DNA of 64,000 nt from Gadus chalcogrammus. Lineage: Eukaryota > Chordata > Actinopteri > Gadiformes > Gadidae. The DNA is taken from contig NC_079420.1 of the NCBI RefSeq assembly GCF_026213295.1, positions 12,378,824-12,442,823 of the forward strand, read 5' to 3'. A model generated the notes under the pieces. That model did not search any database, was not told where the DNA came from, and worked only from the letters and a program-made list of their open reading frames with translations. Positions 1-14,923 of this stretch are shown one piece after another; the first letter of the stretch is position 1, and every line of letters starts with the position of its first letter. A program made the position numbers and the translations under genes.

Positions 1-240
1 GAGCGGTCGACACCTTATACTGTATGTTTGATGGTTCAGATAGATATTAAAGTGACACAATTCAACTCTCAGTTCACTCCTTTGTAATAACTTTGTTCAC
101 TCTCAACTCACTCCCTACTAATGACTTCTTTCACTCTCAGCTCACTCCTTAGTAATAACTTTGTTCACTCTTAGCTCACTCCTTTGTCCAACGGCTGAAA
201 CAAGATGGCCGACGGCGCCAACAGGAAGTCTGCAGGTCTG
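1..240. repeat. short minisatellite (ctcactcc...taataactttg) next to a possible first exon
   Basis: Positions 60-185 hold about four imperfect copies of a unit with cores such as ctcactcctt and aataactttgttcactct. At 203-212 the sequence AAGATGGCCG puts an ATG (205) in a YY1-like context, as seen at the starts of many housekeeping genes. It could begin a short coding exon (MADGANRK...) with a donor near 235. This is inference only: the downstream exons could not be linked in a convincing frame. Confidence 0.4.
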
Positions 241-244
241 TTTT

Positions 245-812
245 TAAACCATAACCCTTTACACACCCCTCGGGGTGTAAAGGGTTTCCCCCTGGTGGTG
301 TAAAGTGTTTCCCCCTGGTGGTGTAACGTGTTTTCCTTGGTGTAAAGTGTTTCCCCCCCGGTGGTGTAAAGTATTGCCCCCTGCTGGTGTAAAGTCCCCC
401 CCCCCCCCCCCCCCCGGAGGTGTAAAGTGTGTTTAGTGGTGTTGAAGTGTTACTCCCCCTGGTGGTGTAAAATGTCGCCCCCTGGTGGTGTAAAGTGTTT
501 CCCCCCTGCTGGTGTAAAGTTCCCCCCCCATGGTAGTGTAAAGTGTTGCCCCCTGGTTGTGTTAAGTGTTTCCCCCCCTGGTTGTGTAAAGTGTTGCCCC
601 CTGGTGGTGTAAAGTGTTCCCCCTTTTGGTGTAAAGTGTTTCCCCTTCTGGTGTAAAGATTTTCCTCCCCTGGTAGTGTAAAGTGTTTCCACGTGGTGGT
701 GTAAAGAGTTTCCCCTGGGGTTGTAATGTGTTTCCCATGGTGGTGTAAAGTGTTTCCCCTGGTGGTGTAAAGTGTTTCCCCCTGGTGGTGTCTCCCCCTG
801 GTGGTGTAAACT
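245..812. repeat. minisatellite, core ggtggtgtaaagtgtttccc
   Basis: About 22-24 degenerate tandem copies of a roughly 24-bp unit with the core ggtggtgtaaagtgtttccc. They are interrupted by a poly-C run at 397-415. Antisense frames through it stay open only because the unit lacks stops in those frames. Confidence 0.85.
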
Positions 813-853
813 GCTTTCGGGTGGAGGCTGAAGGTTTCTTTATTTCCTTCAGG

Positions 854-2217
854 GTGGAGGCGGTAAGAAGAGATTCTCTGGGCCGCAGCAAGGTGCCACC
901 ATCACAGCTAACGCATGCTAACACCCACCGTTATTCTGACACATGTTAACCGCTAAGCTCAAAACCTCCGCTAAGCTTACTTAGACCATGACAATAAAAC
1001 TCATCTCTGTGCTAACACACAATGCAATTCTACCAGCCAGTGCTGCGCTAACACTCACTGCCATTCTACCACCCTGGGCTACGCTAACACACTGCCATTC
1101 TACCACCTTGTGCTATGTGGCTAGTGTTAGCTATGCTTGGTTCTTGAAGTGTTGCTGTGCTCCGCAGGGCCCTCAGGGGGGCCCTCAGGGGGGCCGCCGG
1201 CTGACCAGGAGGGAGACGGTGGGGGGCGGGGTTCCGCTCGGACCCTCAGAGTCCAGGGCGAGAACACGGCCCCTGGGTCGCTCCGTGACCCTGGACCCCC
1301 CCGGGCCGCAAGGGCCGGACCCCCAGGACCCGCCCGGGACCCAGGCAGACCCCATACCTCCACCCCTGAGGGGAGATGAGAGACGTGGCCCCGTGGACCC
1401 CCCCGCCCCCCTCCAGCCCCCCTCCTCAGACTCTCACACCCAACCGCCCCGTCTCCGTGGGACCTCCGATACCACCCCCAACCCCACCTCCCCCGCCTCC
1501 ACCTCCACCACCCGTACTTCCACCCCCTCCTCCAGCTCCAACCCAATCTCCACCCCCAGCCCCGCTCACACCCCCACCCCAACCCCAACCTCCAACTCCC
1601 CCAGCACCCCCTCCCCCATCACCACCTCCACCTCCCCCATCACCACCTCCACAACTACCACCCCCACCACCACCACCTCCCCCACAACCACCTCCACCTC
1701 CCCCACCACCACCTCCACCTCCCCAACCACCTCCACCTCCCCCACCACCACCACCCCCACCACCACCACCACCCCCACCTCCCCCACCACCACCTCCACC
1801 TCCCCCTCCCCAAGCACCACCTCGCCCTCCCCAAGCACCATCGCCCCCACCACCACCACCTCCCCCACCACCACCTCCACCGCCCGCACCACCAACACCT
1901 CCACCTCCCCCACCACTGCCAGCACCACCACCTCCAACTCCCCCACCACCACCTACCCAACCGCCACTTCCACCTCCTCCCCCATCACCACCTCAACCTC
2001 CCCAACCCCCACCAACTCCGACTCCCTCCCCACCACCTCCATCGCCCCTGGTCCATCTGCTGGTCCAGCCACTGCCGGACTCCGGACTGAAGACTCCGTG
2101 TGCCAGGGTTCTACGTCACCCCCAAGCGTGAGCCATGACCCCCATGACCCACGTGAACCCCATGACCCCCATGACCCCTGTACACTGACGATGACATCAA
2201 CCCCGTCAGAGCCCTGA
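854..2217 (+). other. possible 3' exons of an unidentified proline/threonine-rich gene
   Basis: A pyrimidine-rich acceptor precedes 854 and a donor follows 893, giving a candidate 40-nt exon. A second acceptor (ctgtgctccgcag) precedes 1169. From there a GC-rich stretch leads into a CCN-rich repeat (about 1400-2050) that is open in two forward frames. One frame (to 2217) encodes a mucin-like Thr/Ser/Pro tract; the other (1376-2131) encodes long polyproline. An ATTAAA at about 2350 could be a polyadenylation signal. Joining 854-893 to 1169 in the Thr/Ser frame gives an open reading of VEAVRRDSLGRSK followed by GPQGGPQGG. I do not recognise the protein. Openness of a CCN repeat is weak evidence, so this may be a degenerate repeat and not a gene. 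Confidence 0.25.
1400..2050. repeat. CCN-rich (ccacctcccccaccacc) imperfect satellite
   Basis: About 650 bp of strand-asymmetric C/A-rich triplets (ccacca, cctcca, ccccca) with almost no G. It reads as polyproline, Pro/Thr/Ser or, on the other strand, Val/Gly/Trp-rich peptides. Its function, coding or not, is undecided. Confidence 0.85.
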
Positions 2218-2359
2218 CTGGCCCCTTGGGCCCGGACCAGTCTCTCCTCCCACTCCCTCCCCCCTCCCTCCCTCCCTCTCTCCCTCCCCCTCCCTCCCAT
2301 GTTGCCTCCAGACTGCTGGAGGCTCCTCATGCACTTTTCCAGTAGCAACATTAAAAGGG

Positions 2360-2500
2360 ATGGACCCCCTCTGCTGGGTCCAGACCCTACTGGGTCCTGA
2401 CCCCCTCTGCTGGGTCCAGACCACTGGGTCCAGACCCCCTCCGCTGGGTCCAGATCCTACTGGGTCCAGACCCTACTGGGTCCTGACCGCGTGGTCCAGA
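2360..2500. repeat. tandem repeat, core ctgggtccagaccctac
   Basis: Six or seven copies of a roughly 18-bp unit (ctgggtccagaccctac, ctgggtcctgaccccct) follow the CCN-rich stretch. No reading frame is kept. Confidence 0.75.
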
Positions 2501-3087
2501 CCGGGTCTAGAGCACATGCTGGAGCAGGTCAGTGTTTAGATCTGACTGCAGTAGCTGTTGTAGGTAGTTGTTAGTTAGTTAGTTAGTGAGTTAGTTGGGG
2601 TCCCAGCTGCTCTTGGTTTTTAGTTATTTAATGAAAGAGTTTTGCATTTTTAGTGGATGTTGTAGGTTGGAGGTTGGATTTAATGTGACCTGTCACTGTC
2701 AAACTGTCTCTTAACGAGGAAACTCATTAAGAAACAAGCAAACTAAAGCCTGAATCTTATTTCTAATCCTAAAATCTGCAGGTGTAGCCGAAAGTGGATT
2801 TCAGATAATTCTTAAGTGAATTCAGCGTTCTGACTTAAGAGTGATCGGCTCCACTCCCCCAGAGTTGAGGCTCATTAAGGTGTTTTAGACCTTTTTTAAA
2901 ATTGCTGCCTAATTATCACAGGTCGCCTTCATTATTTTCTTAACAGAATTTGTATTTGCTGCGGAGTGTGTTCAATTGAAGTCACTGCCAAATGTTTGTC
3001 TGTATTATAATTCACAGATCTGGGAATTAAAGTTCATGATTTGGTTGAGCTGGTTTCCTCGGTCTCTAAGTGCCAATCACACGGGAG

Positions 3088-3118
<31 letters not shown>

Positions 3119-3579
3119 GTCTCTGTCTCTGTCTCTGTCTCTCTCTCTGTCTCACTCTCTGTTCAATTCAAATTCAAATTACTTTATTTTTCCGTTAGGA
3201 ACTTCAGATTTGGAGGAGCAGCAGGGTGTGTCCATACCCAACAGTACATACAATAAACAAAAGAAAAACACGCACACACTCGCAAACATCAACACCATCA
3301 GCCCTGCAGAAAATAAAAATAAAAATCCTTGCCTAAGCCTAATAAATAAATAGTATTAGTACCTCCATAGTGGAGGATAAATAAATAAATAATTTAAAAC
3401 GATTCCAGGTATTAAAACAAGAGCATACAGTTCAAGGAGGGGTTAAACCATCCAAGAGTCTTATGGATGCCGGGACAAAACTTGACAGGGCTCTGTTTGT
3501 CTTTACTGTGTCTCTCATTCTGTGTGTCTCTCTCTCTCTCTCTCCCTCTCTTTCTCTCTCTCTCCCTCTCTTTCTCTCT

Positions 3580-3651
<72 letters not shown>

Positions 3652-3677
3652 GCGTGTGCGTGTGCGTGTGCGTGTGC

Positions 3678-3716
<39 letters not shown>

Positions 3717-3962
3717 GTTACCTATATTCACTCACTCACACTCTCAGACTGTGTGTAAGAGAGAGATTGTGTGTGAGAGTGGACCAGATGTTCCCAGCAG
3801 GTCAATCATCAGCTCGTCTCCAGTGCTGCCAGTCGGACGAGGGAACGAGCAGAGGGCCAGTATGACCATTTAGAGACCAGTTACAGACCGGTTAGAGACC
3901 AGTTAGACGACAGTCGACAGCAATAGTCTAGTACTATTAAGTACTAGTAGTAGACCTCCAGT
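2501..3962. other. intergenic DNA with microsatellites
   Basis: No gene recognised. It holds AT-rich unique sequence, (TC)n/(TGTC)n at 3088-3160, (TC)n at 3525-3583, (TG)n at 3584-3645 grading into (TGCG)n to 3717, then 5'-flanking DNA of the first TMED6-like gene. Forward Cys/Val and reverse His/Thr frames here are microsatellite artefacts. Confidence 0.7.
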
Positions 3963-6746
3963 ATGGCTCCCCAGCTCCCCTTGTGTCTCCTCGTGGTGGT
4001 CCTGGTCCTGGTGGGTCCTGCCAGTCCTGGACCCTCGAAAGACTTGAACCCGGGTATGACGGACCAGGACCTGTTCTGGGGCCAGGACCAGTACGACTTC
4101 TCAGTGGTCCTCCACGGCTCCGGGCAGGACTGCTTCTGGCACTTCGCCCACAAGGGAGAGACCTTCTACCTCAGCTTCCAGGTAAGGCCTTACCTAGCCC
4201 TACCTAGCCTTACCTTATCCTACCTAGCCTTACCTAGTCCTACCTAGCCTTACCTAATCCTACCTAGCCCAACCTTGCTTAACCTAATCCTACCTAGCCC
4301 ATACCTAGTCTTACCTAGCCTTACCTAATCCTACCTAGCCTTACCTAGCACTACCTAGCCTTACCTAGTCCTAACTAGACTTACCTAGCCCTACCTAGTC
4401 TTACCTAACCCCGCCTAGCATTACCTAGTCCTACCTTATTCTATTTAGCCCTACCTAGCCTTAGCTAGCCCTACCTAGCCTTACCTAGCCTTAGCTAGCC
4501 CTACCTAGGTCCTCTGGGTGACTCTCCCTGTCCTCCCTCAGGTCCTCTGGGTGACGGGCGTCGGCCATGACAGCCATCTCTCGGTGACGGTGAATTCTCC
4601 CAGCAGTCTGCTCGTGTCCACTGTGGACGACGCCTCCGGTCAGGTGGACTTCAAGACGGAGGAAACGGGTGAACTAACCATCTCTACCCTGATACCTAAA
4701 TAACCATCTCTAACCTGATACCTAACTAACCATCTCTAACCTGATACCTAACCAACCATCTCTAACCTGATACCTAAGTAACCATCTCTAACCTGATACC
4801 TAAGTAACCATCTCTAACCTGATACCTAACTTACCATCTCTACCCTGATACCTAACTAACCATCTCTAACCTGATACCTAACTTACCATCTCTACCCTGA
4901 TACCTAACTAACCATCTCTAACCTGATACCTAGCTAACCATCTCTAACCTGTTACCTAAGTAACCATCTCTAACCTGATACCTAACTAACCATCTCTAAC
5001 CTGATACCTAACTAACCATCTCTAACCTGATACCTAAGTAACCATCTCTAACCTGATACCTAACTAACCATCTCTAACCTGATACCTAACTTGCCATCTC
5101 TAACCTGATACCTAACTTAGCATCTCTAACCTGATACCTAACTAACCATCTCTAACCTGATACCTAGCTTACCATCTCTAACCTGATACCTAACTTACCA
5201 TCTCTAACCTGATACCTAGCTAACCAACGTAATTCTGAGGATGTCTCCCTGTCCCCGGGTCAGGGCCAACCTCAGGGGAATCACAGGATGAGGGTTAGGG
5301 TCAGGGTTAAGGCTAACCTAAACCTCAGCCTAACCCTCACCCTCTGTCACTCAGGGGGTTAGGGTGATGGTTAGGGTGAGGGTTAGGGTGAGGGTTAGGG
5401 TGAGGGTGAGGAAGTTGTAACCCTGTCCCCGTGTCCCCAGGTTTCTACCAGATGTGTTTCAACAACTTCCACAACCGCTTCGGCTCCATGCAGATCTCCC
5501 TGAGCTTCGGGGTCTCCTACGACGGCGAGGCGCCAGGCGGGACCAAGGAGGAGCAGCAGAAGGAGGAGGAGGAGGAGGCGCGGCAAAAGCTGAACAGCAC
5601 ACTGGCTGTCATTGAGGTACGAGCAGAACTCAAACCCTAACCCTGTTGACTAACCCTAACCCTCCTAGTGACGTACCCTAACCGTCCTAGTGACTAGCCC
5701 TTACCCTCCAATTGACTAACCCTGACCCTCCTAGTGACCGCTGACTAACCCTAACCCTCCTAGTGACTAACCCTAACCCTCCTAGTGACTAGCCCTAACC
5801 CTCCTAGTGACTAACCCTAACCGTCCTAGTGACTAGCCCTAACCCTCCAATTGACTATCCCTGACCCTCCTAGTGACCGCTGACTAACCCTAACCTTCCT
5901 AGTGACTAACCCTAACCCTCCTAGTGACTAACCCTAACCGTTCTAGCGACTAGCCCTAACCCTCCAATTGACTAACCCTGACCCTCCTAGTGACCGCTGA
6001 CTAACCCTAACCCTCCTAGTGACTAACCCTAACCCTCCTAGTGACTAGCCCTAACCCTCCTAGTGACTAACCCTAACCCTTCTGTTGACTAACCCTAACC
6101 CTCCTTGTGACTAACCCTCCTATTGACTAACCCTCCTGGGGACTAACCCTCACCCTCCTGGTGACTAACCCTCCTGGTATCTAACCCTAACCCTCCTAGT
6201 GACTAACCCTCCAGGTGACTAACCCTAACCCTCCTGGTGACTGACCCTCCTGGTGACTAACCCTAACCCTCCTAGTGACTAACCCTCCTGGTGACTAATC
6301 CCAATCCTCCTGTTGACCAACCCTCCTGGTGACTGATCCCAATCCTCCTGGTGACTTACCCTAACCCTCCCGGTAACTAATCCCAATCCTCCTGGTGACT
6401 AACCCTCCTGGTGACTAACCCTCCTAGTGACTAACCCTCCTAGTGACTAACCCCCCTGGTGACTAGCCCTAACCCTCCTGGTGACTGCTGACTATAACCC
6501 TTGTGTTGCTAGGCGACGTCGTACCGCGTGGAGAAGCATGTCTTCCACATGTTCCGCTTCTACAACTTGGGCCGCATGCGACGGAGCGCCGACTCCTTCC
6601 TGCAGCAGGCGGCCGGCCGCTACGTCACCGGCTGGTCGGCCGCGCAGAGCGTCCTCATCCTGGGGGCCGGCTACCTGCAGCTCTTCTTCCTCAAGCGACT
6701 CTTCATCAGCAAGTCGGACTCCAACCTGGAAAAAACACGCTGCTGA
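3963..6746 (+). CDS. tmed6: TMED6-like p24 family cargo receptor, copy A
   Basis: Four coding exons: 3963-4181, 4542-4668, 5441-5616, 6513-6746, all with GT/AG borders and matching phases (0, 1, 0), giving 251 aa. Residues 1-22 form a signal peptide. The GOLD domain follows, with the YDF and FWHFAHK motifs, and Cys57 and Cys121 (in FYQMCF) are placed for the family disulfide. Then comes a Glu-rich coiled-coil stretch (KEEQQKEEEEEAR), the juxtamembrane FHMFRFYNLGRMRR motif, one membrane helix at about 215-234 (QSVLILGAGYLQLFF) and a short tail ending KTRC. The human TMED6 tail also ends in a basic residue pattern plus RC. p24 proteins cycle between ER and Golgi and help select cargo for COPII/COPI vesicles. 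It lies next to a second copy in the same orientation and with the same exon plan. Its N-terminus is less like human TMED6 than copy B's. Introns 1-3 are almost wholly minisatellite. Confidence 0.95.
4182..4510. repeat. intron 1 minisatellite of tmed6 copy A (ccttacctagccctacctag)
   Basis: About 30 copies of a 10-11-bp half-unit (ccttacctag, ccctacctag) fill intron 1, starting within a few bases of the donor. Confidence 0.9.
4675..5222. repeat. intron 2 minisatellite of tmed6 copy A (taaccatctctaacctgata)
   Basis: About 22 tandem copies of a 24-25-bp unit with core accatctctaacctgatacc start directly after the exon 2 donor at 4669. Single-base variants separate the copies. Confidence 0.92.
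5290..5410. repeat. telomere-like degenerate repeat (gggttagggtgagggttagg)
   Basis: Imperfect TTAGGG-type units alternate with gtgagggt, partly in opposite orientations (ctaaccctcacc at 5328-5345). This is an intronic interstitial array, not a chromosome end, because unique exons lie on both sides. Confidence 0.75.
5634..6490. repeat. intron 3 minisatellite of tmed6 copy A (ctaaccctcctagtga)
   Basis: Over 40 copies of units built from ctaaccctaaccctcctagtga and shortened forms fill intron 3 up to the exon 4 acceptor. The unit again contains the telomere-like ctaaccct core. Confidence 0.92.
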
Positions 6747-7100
6747 GACTAACCCCAGCCTAACCCTAACCCCAGTCTAACTCCAGTCTCACCCTAACCC
6801 CAGTCTAACCTTAATCTCACCCTTACCCTAACCCTGGTCTCACCTTAACCACAGTCTAACTCCAACACCAGTCTATCCCTAACACACTCTAGTTTCACCC
6901 TAACCACAGTCTAACCCTAACACTAGTCCAACCCTAACCGTAGTCCAACCCTAACTCTGGTCAAACCCTAACCCTAGTCCAACCCTAACCCTAGTCCAAC
7001 CCTAACTCTGGTCAAACCCTAACCCTAGTCCAACCCTAACCCTAGTCTAGCCCTAGTCTAACCCTAGTCTGACCCTAACCCTGGTCCAACCCTCCCTCTG
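6747..7100. repeat. 3'UTR minisatellite of tmed6 copy A (ctaaccctagtccaaccc)
   Basis: Begins immediately after the stop codon and continues for about 350 bp as variants of ccctaaccctagtccaa. Confidence 0.85.
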
Positions 7101-7244
7101 TCTAGTCTCTAATCCCTTGCAGCGGCACAAGTCGAACCCTACCTCTTGAAGCATCCTGATGCAGCCCAAGTCCTAGTGACTAACCCTGACTAAGTTAGAG
7201 TTTATTCCTTTATTTAATTGACATTGGGGTGTTCTGTCATCCTG

Positions 7245-7400
7245 ACCATGGTTTGTGAATAAATTGAGACTGGATCAACTGGTTTGTGAATAAATTGAGA
7301 ATGGATCAACTGGTTTGTGAATAAATTGAGAATGGATCAACTGGTTTGTGAATAAATTGAGACTGGTTTGTGAATAAAGTGCGATTGGATCAACTGGTTT
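7245..7400 (+). terminator. tandemly repeated polyadenylation signals of tmed6 copy A
   Basis: A roughly 31-bp unit containing tttgtgaataaattgaga is repeated about five times. It puts AATAAA hexamers at 7258, 7289, 7320, 7351 and 7373, about 510-630 nt after the stop codon. It is the natural 3' end of the upstream gene. Confidence 0.7.
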
Positions 7401-7574
7401 GGTTTGTGGTTTGTGAGGGCACCCGGAGCAGAGCTCTTTATCTCCTCTGAACCGGGCGTGGAGCCAGCCCTGAAGGGCCAGAACTCCTAGCCCTGGAGGT
7501 CAGAGCCTCCAGTTGACGGCTGGTTAATCATTTCCTCTGAGCTGGAATCAGTCTCAAGGTTCCTCAAGGACCTC

Positions 7575-7915
7575 CTCAGATAAGCAGCCCTCCTGGTGGA
7601 GCAGACAGACCAGCAGACCCCCTGGTGAGTGGACAGACCTCCTGGTGGAGCAGACAGACCTCCTGGTGAGCAGACAGACCGCCTGGTGAGCAGACAGACC
7701 AGCAGACCTCCTGGTGGAGCAGACAGACCTCCTGGTGAGCAGACAGACCGCCTGGTGAGCAGACAGACCAGCAGACCTCCTGGTGGAGCAGACAGACCTC
7801 CTGGTGGAGCAGACAGACCTCCTGGGGAGCGGACAGACCTCCTGGGGAGCGGACAGACCAGCAGACCTCCTGGTGGAGCAGACAGACCTCCTGGGGAGCA
7901 GACAGACCAGGCTCC
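7575..7915. repeat. minisatellite upstream of tmed6 copy B (ctggtggagcagacagacct)
   Basis: About 17 copies of a 20-bp unit (gagcagacagacctcctggt) with occasional ccagcagac insertions lie 70-410 bp before the copy B start codon. It may be in the promoter or 5' leader of that gene. The forward frame through it is continuous with copy B's surroundings only by chance. Confidence 0.88.
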
Positions 7916-7985
7916 AATAGACCAGGGTATTGACCAGTGGACCAGGGTCTGGAACAGTAGACCATTAGGCGTAGACCAGAAGAGG

Positions 7986-11517
<3,532 letters not shown>

Positions 11518-11669
11518 ACATAGATAGGGTTAGGCAGTAGAGGACAGGGTTAAGGTTAGGCATTAAAGGACAGGGGTGAATACATTACGGTCAGAGGGTT
11601 CCTGAGTCAGCAGCTTTGTCACGAGTCGATTCCTCCTTCTTCTGATTATTTAAAATCCCTCCAGACAAT

Positions 11670-11675
11670 AATAAA
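11670..11675 (+). terminator. polyadenylation signal of tmed6 copy B
   Basis: AATAAA about 505 nt after the stop codon, in AT-rich sequence and followed by a TG-rich stretch as expected downstream of a cleavage site. Confidence 0.6.
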
Positions 11676-11699
11676 ATCATTAAATATACAACATTGCGT

Positions 11700-11898
11700 G
11701 TGTGTCTTAATGCAGATGTGTATGAGTGTGTGTGTGTGTGTGTATGAGTTTTGTTTGTGTGTGTCTGTCTAAGTGTGTGTGTGTGTGTGTGTCTAAGTCT
11801 ATGTGTGTCTGTGTGTGTCCCGATTGTGTATGTATGTGTCTACTTGTACGTTTGTTTGTGTGTCTGTCTATGTGTGTGTCCGAGTGTGTGTGTGTGCC

Positions 11899-11956
<58 letters not shown>

Positions 11957-12182
11957 TGTGAGTCAGCACCACCACCATTCTGTTATTAAATCACCCACAA
12001 GGTGGTGTGTCCTGAGGGGGAGGGGCTTAGAGGCGTTGCACAGGAAGTGAGGAAGTGTTCAGAAATTACAGCTCCTGACAAGACCGCAGCCTCTATCTCG
12101 CTCCACATCAACGAAAGGTAAACACACACACACGCACGCAGATACACAGGAGCACACACACACACGCAAACTGGTACACAGA

Positions 12183-12227
<45 letters not shown>

Positions 12228-12260
12228 ACAAACACAAAAACATACACACTCTGTTTCCTG
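11700..12260. repeat. (TG)n and (CA)n blocks flanking the probable mlkl 5' exon
   Basis: (TG)n-rich DNA spans 11700-11946 and (CA)n-rich DNA 12121-12240. Between them, about 12000-12117 is unique and contains ggaagtgaggaagtg. It ends in AACGAAAG followed by GTAAAC, a good donor, and may be a noncoding first exon of mlkl. No other gene is seen from 11676 to 13340; 12550-12620 has a few ctaaccct units. Confidence 0.5.
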
Positions 12261-13169
12261 GTCATTTTTCACTTCCTCCTCTTCGTGTTGAATTGATGAG
12301 GTTATTTGACCGTGTGTGTGAGTGATATGGTTGAACTGGGCAGCTCCCAGTGTGAGTGATGTGGTTGAACTGGGCGGCTCCCAGTGTCCTCCATTAGCAG
12401 AGGTGGTTCTACTGTGGTTCTACTTGGAACAATGTTACTGGAGCATTCCCGGGCCTCTGGGGAGTACGTCAGGGTTCCTGCTGATCCAGCCATGTGCTGA
12501 CTTCTGGTCACATGACTTGATGTGCATGTCAGGCTGTAGGTACTGAGTTAGGGTTAGCTAACCCTTACCCTAACCCTGAGAGTCAGAGTTAGCTAACCCT
12601 AACTCTAACCCCAACCCTTTCCCTGGCTCCTTTAGTGTCTGCTGTGGCTTCATTGTGTACCCAACATGTTGCTGCACGCGCATTTTCAGAAGACAATGCG
12701 TGTGGTTGCGTGAGCAAACTCGTCGTAATATTCGTGAACAGGCTGAAATGCAAATGCTAGCAAAGCAAATGAGCAGATCGCACAGTTTCAGGTCCCCAGG
12801 CAGATTTGAAGCCGGCCTATGATTGGTTGATGGGCTGGTCTGAGTTATGGTGCCCCCTGTCGCTGAAGCTGTACATCACATTCTGGACCCCAGCCTAAGT
12901 GCGGATTCTATATGGGTGCCAACTTTGACAACTTGGAGGGGTTCAATGGTAGAGGTCAGAGTTTTTCTCGATTGAATCCCATTCTAAAAACATCAGTGGT
13001 CCTTTTAATTTGACCCTGGGACCTCTGTCCACCTGTGATATCAAAGCCTTCCACATAACCTGAGGTCCTTGATGTCTCTGAAGTGGACTTGGGAATAATT
13101 GAACGATAGCGACTCATTTTCACACATCGTATTTATCTTAATATATAACAGGGCGTGACTCTCATCACT

Positions 13170-13280
13170 AAAGGTTTGAGTTATAGCTCCCACTGTGGTA
13201 ACAGCCGTCGAGGTTTGAGTTATAGCGCCCCCTGTAGTCACAGCTGTGGAGGTTTGAGTTATAGCGCCCCCTGTGGACCC
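13170..13280. repeat. three-copy repeat before the mlkl start exon
   Basis: Three units of about 39-45 bp share gaggtttgagttatagcgcc and ccctgtgg-type ends, 70-170 bp before the first coding exon. Confidence 0.75.
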
Positions 13281-13346
13281 TTTCCATATAAAAAAACAAT
13301 ATTCTAAATCTGAATGATGAGTGAATGACCTCTGACTCAGGTTTAC

Positions 13347-14703
13347 ATGATGGAGACCATCGAGCCCATCCTGAGCCTGGCCACCTCCATCTACCATCTG
13401 GTGGGGGAGGTCCAGGCCAACAGGAAGCGCTGTGAGCGCGTGGCCGAGCGCGTCCGGGAGCTGGCGGGGCTGGTGACCGCCTTGGGGGGCGGGGCTTCCA
13501 CTGCTGACTCCAAGGTGAAGGCGGGGCTGGAGAAGCTAATGTTGACGCTCCGGTTGGCTGAGGACCTGATCAGGAAGTATGCCGACGCCCGCTTCCTGAA
13601 GCGGCTGGCACGGGCGTATCACCTGGGGGAGGACTTTGCCGATGTCAACGACCGGCTCAACGACGCCTACCAGGTACTGTATAGATACGGTATTGTACTG
13701 TCCAACCTACATGCTCCCTAATGACATGTCTCTGTACTCTCTAACCCAACCTGCTCCCTAATGACCTGTCTATGTACTCTCTAACCCAACCTGCTCCCTA
13801 ATGACCTGTCTCTGTACAGTCTAACCCTCCCTCTCTCTACTGTCTAACCCTCCCTCTCTCTACTGTCTAACCCTCCCTGTCCTCCCCAGGTGCTGTCTCT
13901 GTGCTGTCTAACCCTCCCTCTCTCTACTGTCTAACCCTCCCTCTCTCTACTGTCTGACCCTCCCTCTCCTCCCCAGGTGCCATCTCTCTACTGTCTAACC
14001 CTCCCTCTCTCTACTGTCTAACCCTCCCTCTCTGTACTGTCTAACCCTCCCTCTCTGTACTGTCTAACCCTCCCTGTCCTCCCCAGGTGCTGTCTCTGTG
14101 CTGTCTAACCCTCCCTCTTTCTACTGTCTAACCCTCCCTCTCCTCCCCAGGTGCTGTCTCTGTACTGTCTAACCCTCCCTGTCCTCCCCAGGTGCTGTCT
14201 CTGTACTGTCTAACCCTCCCTGTCCTCACAGGTGCTGTCTCTGTACTGTCTAACCCTCCCTGTCCTCCCCAGGTGCTGTCTCTGGCCCTCCAGGTGGAGC
14301 AGAGCCAGTCCTCCCGCTCTGCCTTCGAGGAGGCCCGCCGCCTCGCCGAGGACCAGGCCGACCAGCAGGACGACGCCCGCCACTTCCGGCAGAGTAAGAC
14401 CCGGGCGGCACAGTAAACAGGGGGTTGGTCGCCACCGTCACCAGGCCCTCGTCCCCAGGGGGTGGGTCGCCACGGTCACCAGGCCCTCGTCCCCAGGGGG
14501 TGGGTCGCCACGGTCACCAGGCCCTCGTCACCACGGGATGGGTCGCCACGGTAACCAGGTCTCTCCTCTCCTCCAGTCCTCGAGGCCACTCAGGAGACTT
14601 TGAACGCCACTCAGGAGACTGTGAACGCCACACAGGAAGACGTCCAGAAGCTCCGGGGCACAGTAGAGACTCTGATCCAGACCGGTAAGTCCTGTCTGTC
14701 TGT

Positions 14704-14763
<60 letters not shown>

Positions 14764-14848
14764 TAGCCGGACAGCCTGTCTGTCTGTCTGTGTGTTTGTC
14801 TGCCTGTTAGCCTGTCAGCTTGTCTGTCTCTCTGTCTGTCAGCCTGCC

Positions 14849-14923
<75 letters not shown>

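Noticed and set aside
5290..6490. Chromosome-end telomere
   Set aside because: The TTAGGG-like units are degenerate and lie between exons of the same gene; they are intronic minisatellites.
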